A stretch of DNA of 9,932 bases, from NCBI GenBank assembly GCA_934647145.1, contig CAKUFB010000080.1, positions 1-9,932 of the forward strand. Reading direction: 5' to 3'. Source of the stretch: an uncultured Clostridia bacterium (lineage in GTDB: Bacteria; Bacillota; Clostridia; Christensenellales; Aristaeellaceae). The notes below the pieces were generated by a model. The model was not told the origin of the DNA, ran no database searches, and was given only the letters and a program-made list of their open reading frames with translations. Each line of letters starts with the position of its first letter. Within the stretch, counting starts at the first letter, position 1. The position numbers were made by a program, and so were the translations under genes. This document shows positions 1-6,207 of the stretch, in pieces.

Positions 1-153
1 CTGGAAAATGAGATTTTCCGGCGCAAAAATCGTCCCGTGCCCACCGTACCCGCCGCTGGGCGCGATTGAAAGTTCGAGAGGGTTGCGACCCTCTCGAGCT
101 CTCCAGGTTTTTTCGACAGTCTGAGCCGGGGGATCGCTCCCCCGGCCTTTGAT
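1..153. other. Gene-free segment with three strong hairpins
   Basis: I see no coding region here. There are three inverted repeats. The first is at 1-9/13-21 (CTGGAAAAT, loop GAG, ATTTTCCGG; one G-T pair). The second is at 74-83/88-97, a perfect 10-bp stem around TGCG that extends to 71-100 with one G-T pair. The third is at 125-133/138-146, a perfect 9-bp GC stem around TCGC. A run of six T follows the second hairpin on the plus strand (108-113) after a gap of about 8 bases. The third hairpin lies 7 bases past the stop of the minus-strand gene ending at 154. What the first two do is unknown; they could be part of a dispersed intergenic repeat or belong to a gene to the left of the window. 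Confidence 0.6.
125..146 (-). terminator. Possible terminator hairpin after the DUF4179-type gene
   Basis: A perfect 9-bp stem (GCCGGGGGA/TCCCCCGGC, 4-base loop) begins 7 bases after the TAA stop at 154-156. Its position and strength suggest a transcript end. On the minus strand no T run follows the stem (TCAGACTGTCG), so it is not a textbook intrinsic terminator. It may instead act as an RNA-stabilising 3' end or be part of a repeat. Confidence 0.45.
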
Positions 154-1161
154 TTATTCCTCTGTGAGCGGGAAGGTAACCGCCCAGCTGCCCGAAACCT
201 TCGTGCGACAGGTGACGAAGTGCGCGCGCAGTGTCTGACCCTTCAGCTCGTCCGCCGACTGCGCAAAGACCTCCTCGGCGTAATAGCCGCCGTTTCCGTC
301 CCAGAAATCGATTCCGTAAACCGGATCGGTCTTCTTGCCCTGCGCGTCCTCGAACCAGACGTAGCCGTGGTCGTCGGTCGCGCCCGAGAGGAAGTGCAGC
401 TGCAGGCGCAGTCTGCCGTCCACCTCGCCCAGCGCGCTCAGCGTCACGCCCTCGGCCAGCTCCCTTTCCTCGGCGATGGGCACGAGCGCCGTGGGCTGCG
501 CGGGCAGCGCGCTCTTGTCCACGCCGCCCATGCCGCGCAGGCGGTTTCCGGGCTGCATCGTCTCGGGCTGAGCGCAGAGCATGTCCATGCAGTCGGCAGG
601 CAGCGCGAAGTCACTGGTCTGCACGCCGCAGAGCAGCTCGCCGACCGTCAGAGTGACCTTTTCACCGTCAAACGCCTTTCCATCCTTGCGGGTCAGCGTG
701 AGCAGCAGCGTGGCCGCGCCGGTCGTCTCGTCGTACTCGGCCGCCGAGCAGTGCCCCTCCACCCCGCCGGGTACGTGGATTTCATAGCTGTCGTACAGAT
801 CGACCGTACCGTCGATCCGGCTGCCGGTAAGGTCGGTCAGACCCAGCAGCGCCTGCGCCGTGTCGCCCGCTACGCGGACGGAAAGCACCTCCAGCCGAAT
901 GCCCTGATCCTCGCCGGCGAGGTGCACCGGCCGGAAGAACTGCGCCACATCCGGCGCGAGGCGGTAGAGCAGCGGGTAGGTTCCGGGCAGATTGGCGGCC
1001 AGCGCCGGAACCGCCAGGCACACGATCAGCGCCGCTGCCGCAAACGCCGCGCGCACGGGCAGCCTGCGGGGCGCTTTATGCTCTGCCTGAGAGAGCATGC
1101 CCGCGACCAGCTGCGCGTCGGGGCGGATTCGTTCGTTCATTTTGCGATAGAGCGTTCTCAT
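154..1161 (-). CDS. DUF4179-type membrane protein, putative anti-sigma factor
   Basis: The 335-residue protein has a short charged cytoplasmic head (about 1-35), one membrane helix (about 36-56, rich in A, L and V) and a long extracytoplasmic beta-rich tail. This resembles the DUF4179/DUF5643-type proteins encoded next to ECF sigma factors in Firmicutes. I infer that it binds and holds the neighbouring sigma factor at the membrane and releases it on an envelope signal. The ATG follows the sigma stop codon directly, and a GGAGG lies 8 bases upstream inside the sigma gene, so translation is probably coupled. I see no HxxxCxxC zinc anti-sigma motif, and the cytoplasmic head is short, so the anti-sigma role rests mostly on gene order and topology. 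An alternative is an envelope sensor or effector that is merely co-regulated. The helix ends in VPALAAN, so a cleaved signal peptide is also possible. Confidence 0.75.
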   Translation of the reverse strand: MRTLYRKMNERIRPDAQLVAGMLSQAEHKAPRRLPVRAAFAAAALIVCLAVPALAANLPGTYPLLYRLAPDVAQFFRPVHLAGEDQGIRLEVLSVRVAGDTAQALLGLTDLTGSRIDGTVDLYDSYEIHVPGGVEGHCSAAEYDETTGAATLLLTLTRKDGKAFDGEKVTLTVGELLCGVQTSDFALPADCMDMLCAQPETMQPGNRLRGMGGVDKSALPAQPTALVPIAEERELAEGVTLSALGEVDGRLRLQLHFLSGATDDHGYVWFEDAQGKKTDPVYGIDFWDGNGGYYAEEVFAQSADELKGQTLRAHFVTCRTKVSGSWAVTFPLTEE

Positions 1162-1644
1162 CTATTCATCCTCCTTCAGAAATTCTCTGAGCCTGCCGCG
1201 CGCCCGCGTCAGCTGCGAACGCACGCTCGAGGGTCGTTTGCCGGTCAATTCGGCGATTTCCTCGGTGGAATAGCCCTCGTAGTAGTGCAGATGAATGACC
1301 AGACGATCCTGCTTGTTCAGTCGATTCAGCGCCTCGTCCAGCGCCCGCTCCTCCATCGTAACCTCGCCCGCCCACTCGGTCAGCGGCTCGGTGTGCCTGT
1401 GCCAGGCCGAATGGAAAAAGCTGCGCGCGCGGTTGATTGTGACCCGGATAAACCAGGCTTTGGCGTGCTCCGGGTCGCGAAAGACCGGTCTGGCGCGAAG
1501 ATAGCGCAGAAAAACCTCCTGAAACAGGTCGTCGGCGTCCGCCCGGTTCCTCACATAGGAGTAGGCCAGGCGATAAACCGTGTCGGCATAGCGCCGAATC
1601 ATCTCTTCCTGCTCGATCGCCGTGCACTGCGATCCTTTTTGCAT
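1162..1644 (-). CDS. ECF-family RNA polymerase sigma factor
   Basis: The 160-residue protein has the standard two-domain ECF layout. Region 2 spans about residues 17-80 and includes the core-binding DADDLFQEVF stretch (37-46) and the AKAWFIRVTINRARSFF segment that helps open the -10 region. A linker (about 81-103) leads to region 4, about 104-155, with a helix-turn-helix (GYSTEEIAELTGKRPSSVRS) that reads the -35 element. There is no region 3, as expected for ECF factors. A strong Shine-Dalgarno, AAGGAGGTGAG at 1651-1661, supports the ATG at 1642-1644. The gene abuts the putative anti-sigma gene with no gap. A 29-bp element 25 bases upstream of the start is shared with the VanZ gene and suggests autoregulation. 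The target regulon is unknown; an envelope role is inferred from the neighbours. Confidence 0.93.
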   Translation of the reverse strand: MQKGSQCTAIEQEEMIRRYADTVYRLAYSYVRNRADADDLFQEVFLRYLRARPVFRDPEHAKAWFIRVTINRARSFFHSAWHRHTEPLTEWAGEVTMEERALDEALNRLNKQDRLVIHLHYYEGYSTEEIAELTGKRPSSVRSQLTRARGRLREFLKEDE

Positions 1645-1669
1645 GCGCGTCTCACCTCCTTACGCCCAT

Positions 1670-1698
1670 AACACCCCGCACCGCGCAGAATTGCTGCA
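1670..1698 (-). promoter_or_regulatory. Shared promoter-like element, copy 1 (upstream of ECF sigma gene)
   Basis: On the minus strand this reads TGCAGC (1693-1698), a 17-base spacer that begins AATTCTGCGCGG, then GGTGTT (1670-1675). It is the same as copy 2 at 2185-2213 apart from one base. Both copies end 9-10 bases before the Shine-Dalgarno of their gene, as expected if transcription starts just ahead of it. TGCAGC resembles the TGnAAC-type -35 of ECF promoters; the -10 is less typical (CGT is usual). I infer an autoregulated ECF promoter; an operator for another regulator is the alternative. Confidence 0.6.
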
Positions 1699-1704
1699 TT
1701 GCCT

Positions 1705-2163
1705 TCAGAAAAAACAGACCGCCAGGCAGAAAGCCGCCGTGCCCGCGGCCGCAAGCAGAAGCAGCCACCCGGCGTTCAGTCTGTGCAGAAGCCAGCCGCA
1801 CAGAAACACGCCCAACGCGCCGCCTGCGAAATTGTCAATCACGTCCATCACATCGCACGTACCGCAGGCAAACGCGTACTGAAGTGCCTCGAGACTCACC
1901 GTCGCCGCGAGCACGAGCAGCAGATTCACGGCGAGCGGCCGCCTGCTCAGCAGCGCGATATACGCGCCCATCGGCACAAAGATCAGTATGTTGGCCAGTG
2001 ATTCCGCCCCGTTCCAGTAAATCGCCAGGCTCAGGCTCCGCATCCTCGGGTCGCACAGCCAGTTCAGCGTCTCGAGCGTCCGGTGCATGAGAATCACCCA
2101 CATGCACGCGAGCAGGTACGCGGCAAACAGCAGGCAATACGCCCCTCTTAGTCTCCTCGTCAT
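1705..2163 (-). CDS. VanZ-family membrane protein
   Basis: The 152-residue protein has about four membrane helices, near 8-26, 56-73, 79-95 and 110-128, and a further hydrophobic tail (132-152). The VanZ signature is visible as NILIFVPMGAYIALL (58-72), followed by the acidic/amide run EALQYAFACGTCDVMDVIDNF (92-112). VanZ relatives are linked to glycopeptide or lipoglycopeptide tolerance and envelope maintenance, but the biochemical activity is poorly defined. The start is chosen by the ribosome site: AGAGGGGG ends about 8 bases before the ATG at 2161-2163, whereas the ATG at 2169 would sit almost on top of it. Longer in-frame starts would run into the terminator of the preceding gene. The stop falls 6 bases before element copy 1, with no terminator, so read-through into the sigma gene is likely. 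Confidence 0.85.
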   Translation of the reverse strand: MTRRLRGAYCLLFAAYLLACMWVILMHRTLETLNWLCDPRMRSLSLAIYWNGAESLANILIFVPMGAYIALLSRRPLAVNLLLVLAATVSLEALQYAFACGTCDVMDVIDNFAGGALGVFLCGWLLHRLNAGWLLLLAAAGTAAFCLAVCFF

Positions 2164-2184
2164 GTTCATTCCCCCTCTTTGATG

Positions 2185-2213
2185 AACACCCCGCACCGCG
2201 CAAAATTGCTGCA
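2185..2213 (-). promoter_or_regulatory. Shared promoter-like element, copy 2 (upstream of VanZ gene)
   Basis: TGCAGC (2208-2213), a 17-base spacer and GGTGTT (2185-2190) match copy 1 at 28 of 29 positions. The element lies just past the T tract of the terminator that closes the oxidoreductase gene, so the VanZ–sigma unit is insulated from it. The element ends 21 bases before the VanZ ATG, leaving room for a short leader with the AGAGGGGG ribosome site. It is a probable target promoter of the adjacent ECF sigma factor (inference). Confidence 0.6.
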
Positions 2214-2218
2214 CGCCT

Positions 2219-2252
2219 TTAGAAGAAAAGCCCGCAGGCAAAATACCTGCGG
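2219..2252 (-). terminator. Intrinsic terminator of the YitT–oxidoreductase operon
   Basis: A perfect 7-bp stem (CCGCAGG at 2246-2252 read on the minus strand, CCTGCGG at 2232-2238, 7-base loop) is followed on the minus strand by GCTTTTCTTCT. It begins 20 bases after the oxidoreductase stop codon. Stem and T-rich tail fit a rho-independent terminator. Confidence 0.85.
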
Positions 2253-2272
2253 ACTTTGAAAGGAGCCTGTCC

Positions 2273-3334
2273 TTACGCCTTGATTTCCTCGTGCTTCTCG
2301 CTGGACTGGTACATCATATCCATGACCTGGCTGGTGACCAGCGCGTAGTCGATGTTGGCCTTGGTCTTGATACCCTTGGGCGCGTTGATCAGGAAGGAAC
2401 GCACCTCGTTGTTGTACATGTTGGTGGTCTGATACTGGAAGCTGGTCTCGGTCAGCATGCCGTTCTTGGTGCTGTACAGCTTGAAGTTTCCGCCGTACTG
2501 CAGCTTGATGCCGCCCTTGTCGCCCAGGAACTCGACGAAGGTCGCGTTCTCGTCCAGGTTCTGCGCCCAGCAGCCGTTGACCGAGATGGTCGGGCCTTCG
2601 GTGCGGATCAGGCCGGTCACGAAGTCGTCCACGTCGTAGGTTCCGTCATACTTGGGCGGGCCAGCCCACATGCCGGTGTACACGTAGCCGGGCATGTCCT
2701 TGCCCAGGATGGAGTAGGTTTCGGCCGAAACGGTCTTGACCTTGGGCTGGTTGATGATGTAGAAGATCAGGTCGAGGTAGTGCACGCCCCAGTCGATCAG
2801 CGCGCCGCCGCCGGAGAGCGCCTTCGTGGTGAACGCGCCGCCCAGGCCGGGAATGGAACGATAGGCGCGGAAGGAGCAGTACACGTGATAGATGTTGCCC
2901 AGCTCGCCCTGGCTGACCAGCTCCTGAATCTTCTCGACCGCGGTGTTGAAGCGGTTGCACACGCCGATGTTCAGGATCTTGCCCGTCTCGTCGGCGACGC
3001 GCTTCATTTCCTCGGCCAGCGCGGCGCTCATCGCGGCCGGCTTCTCGCACAGCACGTTCTTGCCGGCGCGCATGAAGTCGATGGAGATGGGGTTGTGGCC
3101 GCCGTTGGGGGTGCAGACGGAGACGCACTCGACCTCGGGATCGCCCAGGATCTCGTGATAGTCGGTGGTGACGACGCCGCTGCCGTACTTGTCGCGCAGC
3201 TCTTCGGCCCGCTCGGGAATCAGGTCGCAGAAGTACTTGACTTCCGCCAGGTCGGACGCCGCCTGATAGGCCGGCAGATGCGCGGAACGAGCGATGTTAC
3301 CGCAGCCGATGATGGCAACCTTGATCTTGCTCAT
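2273..3334 (-). CDS. Gfo/Idh/MocA-family NAD(P)-dependent oxidoreductase
   Basis: The 353-residue protein is full length for the family. Residues 1-125 form a Rossmann fold with the dinucleotide loop VAIIGCGNIARSAHLP (6-21) and the family CEKPAA motif (96-101), whose Lys98 is the usual catalytic lysine. The C-terminal substrate domain carries GGGALIDWGVHYLDL (175-189), with Asp181 and His185 in the usual catalytic positions. Family members oxidise or reduce sugars, inositols and related polyols; the substrate cannot be told from sequence. The start MSKIKV is preferred over an in-frame codon 29 residues upstream because the fold begins there and a GGAGG lies 11 bases before it. The longer form would sit within the end of the YitT gene. 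Codons are strongly biased to AAG, AAC, GAC, TTC, GGC and CTG, which hints at high expression. It is co-transcribed with yitT (4-base gap). Confidence 0.92.
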   Translation of the reverse strand: MSKIKVAIIGCGNIARSAHLPAYQAASDLAEVKYFCDLIPERAEELRDKYGSGVVTTDYHEILGDPEVECVSVCTPNGGHNPISIDFMRAGKNVLCEKPAAMSAALAEEMKRVADETGKILNIGVCNRFNTAVEKIQELVSQGELGNIYHVYCSFRAYRSIPGLGGAFTTKALSGGGALIDWGVHYLDLIFYIINQPKVKTVSAETYSILGKDMPGYVYTGMWAGPPKYDGTYDVDDFVTGLIRTEGPTISVNGCWAQNLDENATFVEFLGDKGGIKLQYGGNFKLYSTKNGMLTETSFQYQTTNMYNNEVRSFLINAPKGIKTKANIDYALVTSQVMDMMYQSSEKHEEIKA

Positions 3335-3338
3335 TTGT

Positions 3339-4223
3339 TTACTTTCCTCCTGTTTTTCTGGTGACTTTATTGGGTTTGAAGCCTTCGCCCAGCGCCTCGT
3401 GGACGTTGGTTGCGATGACAAAGGCCGCAGGGTCTACTTCCGCCACAATCTGCTTGAGCGGAACAGCTTCCATTCGGCTGACCACGCACAGAAGCACTTC
3501 CTTCTGCTCGCCGGTATACGCGCCGCGGGCCGCAAAGCAGGTCACGCCGCGCTGCAGATCGGTCAGCACGCGCTGGGAAATCTTCTCGCTTTCGCGGGAA
3601 ATGACGAAATAGGCGCGCGCCGCGTTCAATCCGTCGATCAGCAGGTCGATGACATAGCTGGACAAAAACACGCAGATCAGCGCGAAGAGCGCGGACACCA
3701 CGTCAAACACGAACGCCGAGGCCAGTATGACCATCGCGTCCACCGCGAACATCAGGCTGCCTACCGACAGGGAGGGCCTCCATTCGTGCACCAGCTTGGC
3801 CAGCATGTCGGTGCCGCCGGTGGTGGCGCTGCCGCGGATGACGAAGCCGAAGCCCGCCCCGCTGAGCACGCCGCCGAAGACGCAGGCCAGGAACTGGGCG
3901 TTGGCCGTGCCCGGCTCGACCGCCGTGGGCAGCGGCAGGTAGTCCAGCGCCAGCGACAGACCCACCGTCGCCACCAGCGACCGCAGGCCGAACTGTATAC
4001 CCAGCGACCGGGCGCTCAGCAGGAACAGCGGTATGTTCAGGCACAGCGCGACCGTGCCGACCGGCCATTCGGTCAGGCGGTTGATCAGCTGCGCGATACC
4101 GGTGAAGCCGCCGGGCGCCAGGTCGTTCGGGATTAGAAACATGTTGTACGCAACCGCGCACAGAAGAATGCCCAGAAGAATCTGGCCGTACATCGCCAGC
4201 TGTTTTTTCATGTGCTGCGGCAT
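3339..4223 (-). CDS. YitT-family membrane protein (DUF161 + DUF2179)
   Basis: The 294-residue protein has the family layout. About six membrane helices lie near 12-30, 56-72, 80-96, 109-128, 155-175 and 178-197. They are followed by a cytoplasmic DUF2179 domain (about 222-282) with an ACT-like pattern, CVVSRMEAVPLKQIVAEVD. The conserved GSATTGGTDMLAKL loop (131-144) and NDLAPGGFTGIAQL (33-46) are present. Relatives include B. subtilis YitT, YpjC and YqfU; they are of uncertain transport function, and the substrate here is unknown. The ATG at 4221-4223 follows GGGAGGGAG at normal spacing, while the later Met5 is too far from it. A promoter lies at 4249-4277. The oxidoreductase ribosome site is inside the last codons of this gene, so the two are likely translationally linked. 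Confidence 0.92.
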   Translation of the reverse strand: MPQHMKKQLAMYGQILLGILLCAVAYNMFLIPNDLAPGGFTGIAQLINRLTEWPVGTVALCLNIPLFLLSARSLGIQFGLRSLVATVGLSLALDYLPLPTAVEPGTANAQFLACVFGGVLSGAGFGFVIRGSATTGGTDMLAKLVHEWRPSLSVGSLMFAVDAMVILASAFVFDVVSALFALICVFLSSYVIDLLIDGLNAARAYFVISRESEKISQRVLTDLQRGVTCFAARGAYTGEQKEVLLCVVSRMEAVPLKQIVAEVDPAAFVIATNVHEALGEGFKPNKVTRKTGGK

Positions 4224-4248
4224 AAGCTCCCTCCCGTATCCGTCCTCT

Positions 4249-4277
4249 ATTGTAGCACAGTCCGCTCCAATTAAAAA
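4249..4277 (-). promoter_or_regulatory. Sigma-A type promoter for the YitT operon
   Basis: On the minus strand a TACAAT box (4249-4254) is preceded by TGC, giving an extended -10. A weak AT-rich -35 (TTTTTA, 4272-4277) lies 17 bases further up. Transcription would begin near 4242, about 20 bases before the ATG. The -35 overlaps the mazF stop codon, so the promoter overlaps the end of the gene before it. Confidence 0.6.
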
Positions 4278-4645
4278 GCCCCTCTTTCACTTTTAACCAA
4301 ATGAAGGGACACGCGCAGCGCCTCGTCCACGCGCAGCATTTCCTCCTCGGGAAGTCGTCCGATGCGCTCCCCCAGCCGCCGCTTATCCAGCGTGCGGAGC
4401 TGCTCGGCCATGGCCACTGAGTCGCGCGACAGGCCGGTTTCCCCGGCGCGTATGGTCACGTGCGTCGGCAGGCGCGCCTTCTGAAGCTGCGACGTCAGCG
4501 CCAGCACGATGACCGTGGGGCTGAAGCGGTTCCCCTGATCGTTCTGCACCACCAGCACCGGCCGGCGTCCGCCCTGCTCCGAGCCGACGACCGGATCCAG
4601 CTGCGCCGTGTACAGTTCGCCTCGCAAAATCACTGTCCTCACCAT
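4271..4645 (-). CDS. MazF/PemK-family endoribonuclease toxin (NdoA type)
   Basis: The 124-residue protein matches B. subtilis NdoA (EndoA, MazF-bs) along its length: PVVGSEQGGRRPVLVVQND (18-36), GNRFSPTVIVLALTSQLQKA (38-57), LPTHV (59-63) and EQLRTLDKRRL (81-91). Arg28 and Thr51 align with the catalytic Arg25 and Thr48 of NdoA, so an active sequence-specific mRNA interferase is expected. NdoA-type enzymes cut single-stranded RNA at UACAU; specificity here is not proven. The cognate CopG-like antitoxin gene is normally just upstream, often after alr. Here the 80-bp gap to nnr is too short for it and none is seen in the window. The ribosome site at the ATG is weak (GGAG, 11 bases away); the NdoA alignment would also allow a start 3-4 codons later. 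No clear promoter of its own is seen, so it is probably expressed with nnr. Confidence 0.93.
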   Translation of the reverse strand: MVRTVILRGELYTAQLDPVVGSEQGGRRPVLVVQNDQGNRFSPTVIVLALTSQLQKARLPTHVTIRAGETGLSRDSVAMAEQLRTLDKRRLGERIGRLPEEEMLRVDEALRVSLHLVKSERGAF

Positions 4646-4681
4646 CCGTGCGGTTTCTCCGCTTCATCCTATGCGCACGGA
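4645..4681 (-). repeat. Inverted repeat in front of mazF
   Basis: TCCGTGCG (4645-4652) and CGCACGGA (4674-4681) form a perfect 8-bp inverted repeat around 21 bases. In the minus-strand mRNA the stem would end at the first base of the mazF start codon, with its only Shine-Dalgarno-like GGAG in the loop. It could reduce mazF translation or serve as a protein site; either role is inference. Confidence 0.5.
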
Positions 4682-4697
4682 AAAGGAAAGGTCCGCA

Positions 4698-4726
4698 TTG
4701 CCAAGGCGCGCCGCGCGTGATATAAT
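4698..4726 (+). promoter_or_regulatory. Near-consensus promoter pointing antisense into nnr
   Basis: TTGCCA (4698-4703), a 17-base spacer and TATAAT (4721-4726) lie on the plus strand, with TGA just before the -10 (extended -10). This matches sigma-A consensus at 11 of 12 positions with ideal spacing. Transcription would begin near 4733 and run opposite to nnr, where no plus-strand gene begins before 6253. The -10 overlaps the first base (4726) of the nnr stop codon (4726-4728). Function is unknown: an antisense RNA, or the remnant of a lost gene. Confidence 0.6.
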
Positions 4727-6207
4727 TACCGGGTAAGCGCCCGCGTGACCTCACAGAGCGCGTCAATCTGGTCGAGCGCCGTCATCGCGCAGGAGCCTTT
4801 TCTGCGCTCGGCCGCCTCGCCCGCCAGGCCGTGCGCTTCGCTTGCCAGCCAGCCGGCCGTTTCCGCGGGCAGTCCCTGAGCCAGCAGCGCGCCCACCATG
4901 CCGGTGAGCACGTCGCCGCTGCCGCCCTTGGCCATGCCCGAGCAGCCGGAGGTGGTCAGGCAGCAGCCTTTTTCGCCCGCAATCACCGTCACCGCGCCCT
5001 TATAAAGCGCCGCCGCGCCCAGCTCGCGCAGCTTTTTCGCGCGCTCAAGCGGGTCGCCCGACAGGCCGGGAACCAGCCGCGCCGCCTCGCCCGGATGGGG
5101 CGTGATCAGGTGGCGGGGGGCGAGCAGACTGCGCAGCGCGCCCGATGCGGACAGAAGATTCAGTGCGTCCGCGTCGATCACGGCGGGAAGGCCGCTCGTC
5201 AGCACCTCTTCCAGCAGCCGGGGCGCGGCCCTTCCGGACAGGCCCGGGCCGATCGCGACCGCCGACTTGCCCGAAAGCGCCGCCCTCAGCGCGGGAAGCG
5301 CCGCCTCGCTCAGCGCGCCGTCCTGCTCCTCGAGCGGCAGGCACATCGCGCAGGGCGCAAGCGTCTGAAGAATGGGCACGATCGAGCGCGGACAGGCGAC
5401 GCTCACCAGGCCGCATCCGAAGCGCAGCGCCGCGTTGGCCGCCAGCGACGCCGCCCCGGCCATGCCGAACGAGCCGGCGACGAGCAGCAGGTGACCGTAG
5501 ACGCCCTTGTGGGAGTTGCGCCGCCGCCTGGGGAATGCCTCGCGCACGTCCGCTTCGGTCACGCGCGCAAGCTCGCCCTTCGCCTCGCCCAGGCCGACGT
5601 CGCGCATGACCAACCTCCCGCAGTAGTCCGGCCCGTCGGCAAAGAAGTGGCCGCGCTTGGCGCACTGGAAGGTTACGGTCAGGTCGGCCTTCACCGCGCA
5701 GGTCTGCACGCAGCCGGTCGCGCCGTCGATGCCCGAGGGCAGATCCACGCTCAGTACCCGGCTGCCCGCCCGGCGATCCCGCTCAAGGTGTGCAAAGATC
5801 GGCGCGTACTCCTCGGACAGCGGCCGGTTGAGCCCGATGCCGAACACCGCGTCCACCCACGCGTCGGGCTGCGGAGCCTGTAAAAGCGGACAGACCGGCA
5901 GACCCGCGGCCATCGCGCGCTCGTACTCGGTCTGCGCGTCGCCCTTCCAGTGATCGCAAAGCGGCACGAGGATCGAGCGCGCGCCCCTTTCCTGCGCAAA
6001 CCGCGCCGAGGCAAAGCCGTCGCCCGCGTTGTTGCCGCCGCCACACAGAAAGGCAATCGTTTTGCCCTGCAGGCCGTCCGTGAGCGCCTCGAGCTCCTCG
6101 GTCAGGCAGCGCGCCGCCCGCTCCATGAGCGCAAGCGAGTCGTTGCCCGCCTCGAAATAGGCCCTTTCCAGCGCGTACATCTCGCGGGGACTGAGCACTG
6201 TTTCCAT
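4726..6207 (-). CDS. nnr: Bifunctional NAD(P)HX epimerase / dehydratase
   Basis: The 493-residue protein repairs hydrated NADH and NADPH: the N-terminal YjeF domain interconverts the R and S epimers, and the C-terminal ribokinase-like domain dehydrates S-NAD(P)HX using ADP or ATP. The N domain (about 1-210) shows LCGGGNNAGDGF (54-65) and VDLPSGIDG (154-162). The C domain (about 225-490) shows HKGVYGHLLLVAG (233-245), IDADALN (344-350), TPHPGEAARL (369-378) and the nucleotide and catalytic loop GMAKGGSGDVLTG (424-436). All key motifs are intact and the length is normal. The ATG at 6205-6207 has AGGGTG 6 bases upstream; the longer frame would need a TTG seven codons earlier that overlaps this ribosome site. 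It is divergent from mnmM with 45 bp between start codons, and mazF follows 80 bp downstream. Confidence 0.95.
   Translation of the reverse strand: METVLSPREMYALERAYFEAGNDSLALMERAARCLTEELEALTDGLQGKTIAFLCGGGNNAGDGFASARFAQERGARSILVPLCDHWKGDAQTEYERAMAAGLPVCPLLQAPQPDAWVDAVFGIGLNRPLSEEYAPIFAHLERDRRAGSRVLSVDLPSGIDGATGCVQTCAVKADLTVTFQCAKRGHFFADGPDYCGRLVMRDVGLGEAKGELARVTEADVREAFPRRRRNSHKGVYGHLLLVAGSFGMAGAASLAANAALRFGCGLVSVACPRSIVPILQTLAPCAMCLPLEEQDGALSEAALPALRAALSGKSAVAIGPGLSGRAAPRLLEEVLTSGLPAVIDADALNLLSASGALRSLLAPRHLITPHPGEAARLVPGLSGDPLERAKKLRELGAAALYKGAVTVIAGEKGCCLTTSGCSGMAKGGSGDVLTGMVGALLAQGLPAETAGWLASEAHGLAGEAAERRKGSCAMTALDQIDALCEVTRALTR

Noticed and set aside
1078..1098. 7-bp inverted repeat ATGCTCT/AGAGCAT
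   Set aside because: It lies inside the DUF4179-type coding region, has no T run or regulatory context, and a stem of this size is expected by chance.
220..1671. 483-codon open frame on the plus strand opposite the sigma and DUF4179-type genes
   Set aside because: It lies antisense to two recognisable genes, has a composition rich in R, Q, A and H, shows no family motif and has no convincing ribosome site. Long antisense frames are expected in GC-rich coding DNA.
2169..2241. Longer N terminus for the VanZ protein
   Set aside because: The extra codons cover the oxidoreductase terminator and the promoter-like element, and the ribosome site AGAGGGGG fits only the ATG at 2163.
2291..3364. 357-codon open frame on the plus strand opposite the Gfo/Idh/MocA gene
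   Set aside because: It is a shadow of the oxidoreductase: a repetitive V/D/G/L/A composition, no motif, and the opposite strand is clearly coding.
4796..4816. Hairpin GCGCAG/CTGCGC with T-rich loop, as a terminator for the antisense promoter
   Set aside because: The T run is in the loop, not after the stem, and the sequence encodes part of nnr.
4831..5883. 350-codon plus-strand frame downstream of the antisense promoter at 4698-4726
   Set aside because: It is tempting as the target of that promoter, but its R/A/Q/H-rich translation, lack of a ribosome site and position opposite intact nnr motifs mark it as a shadow frame.
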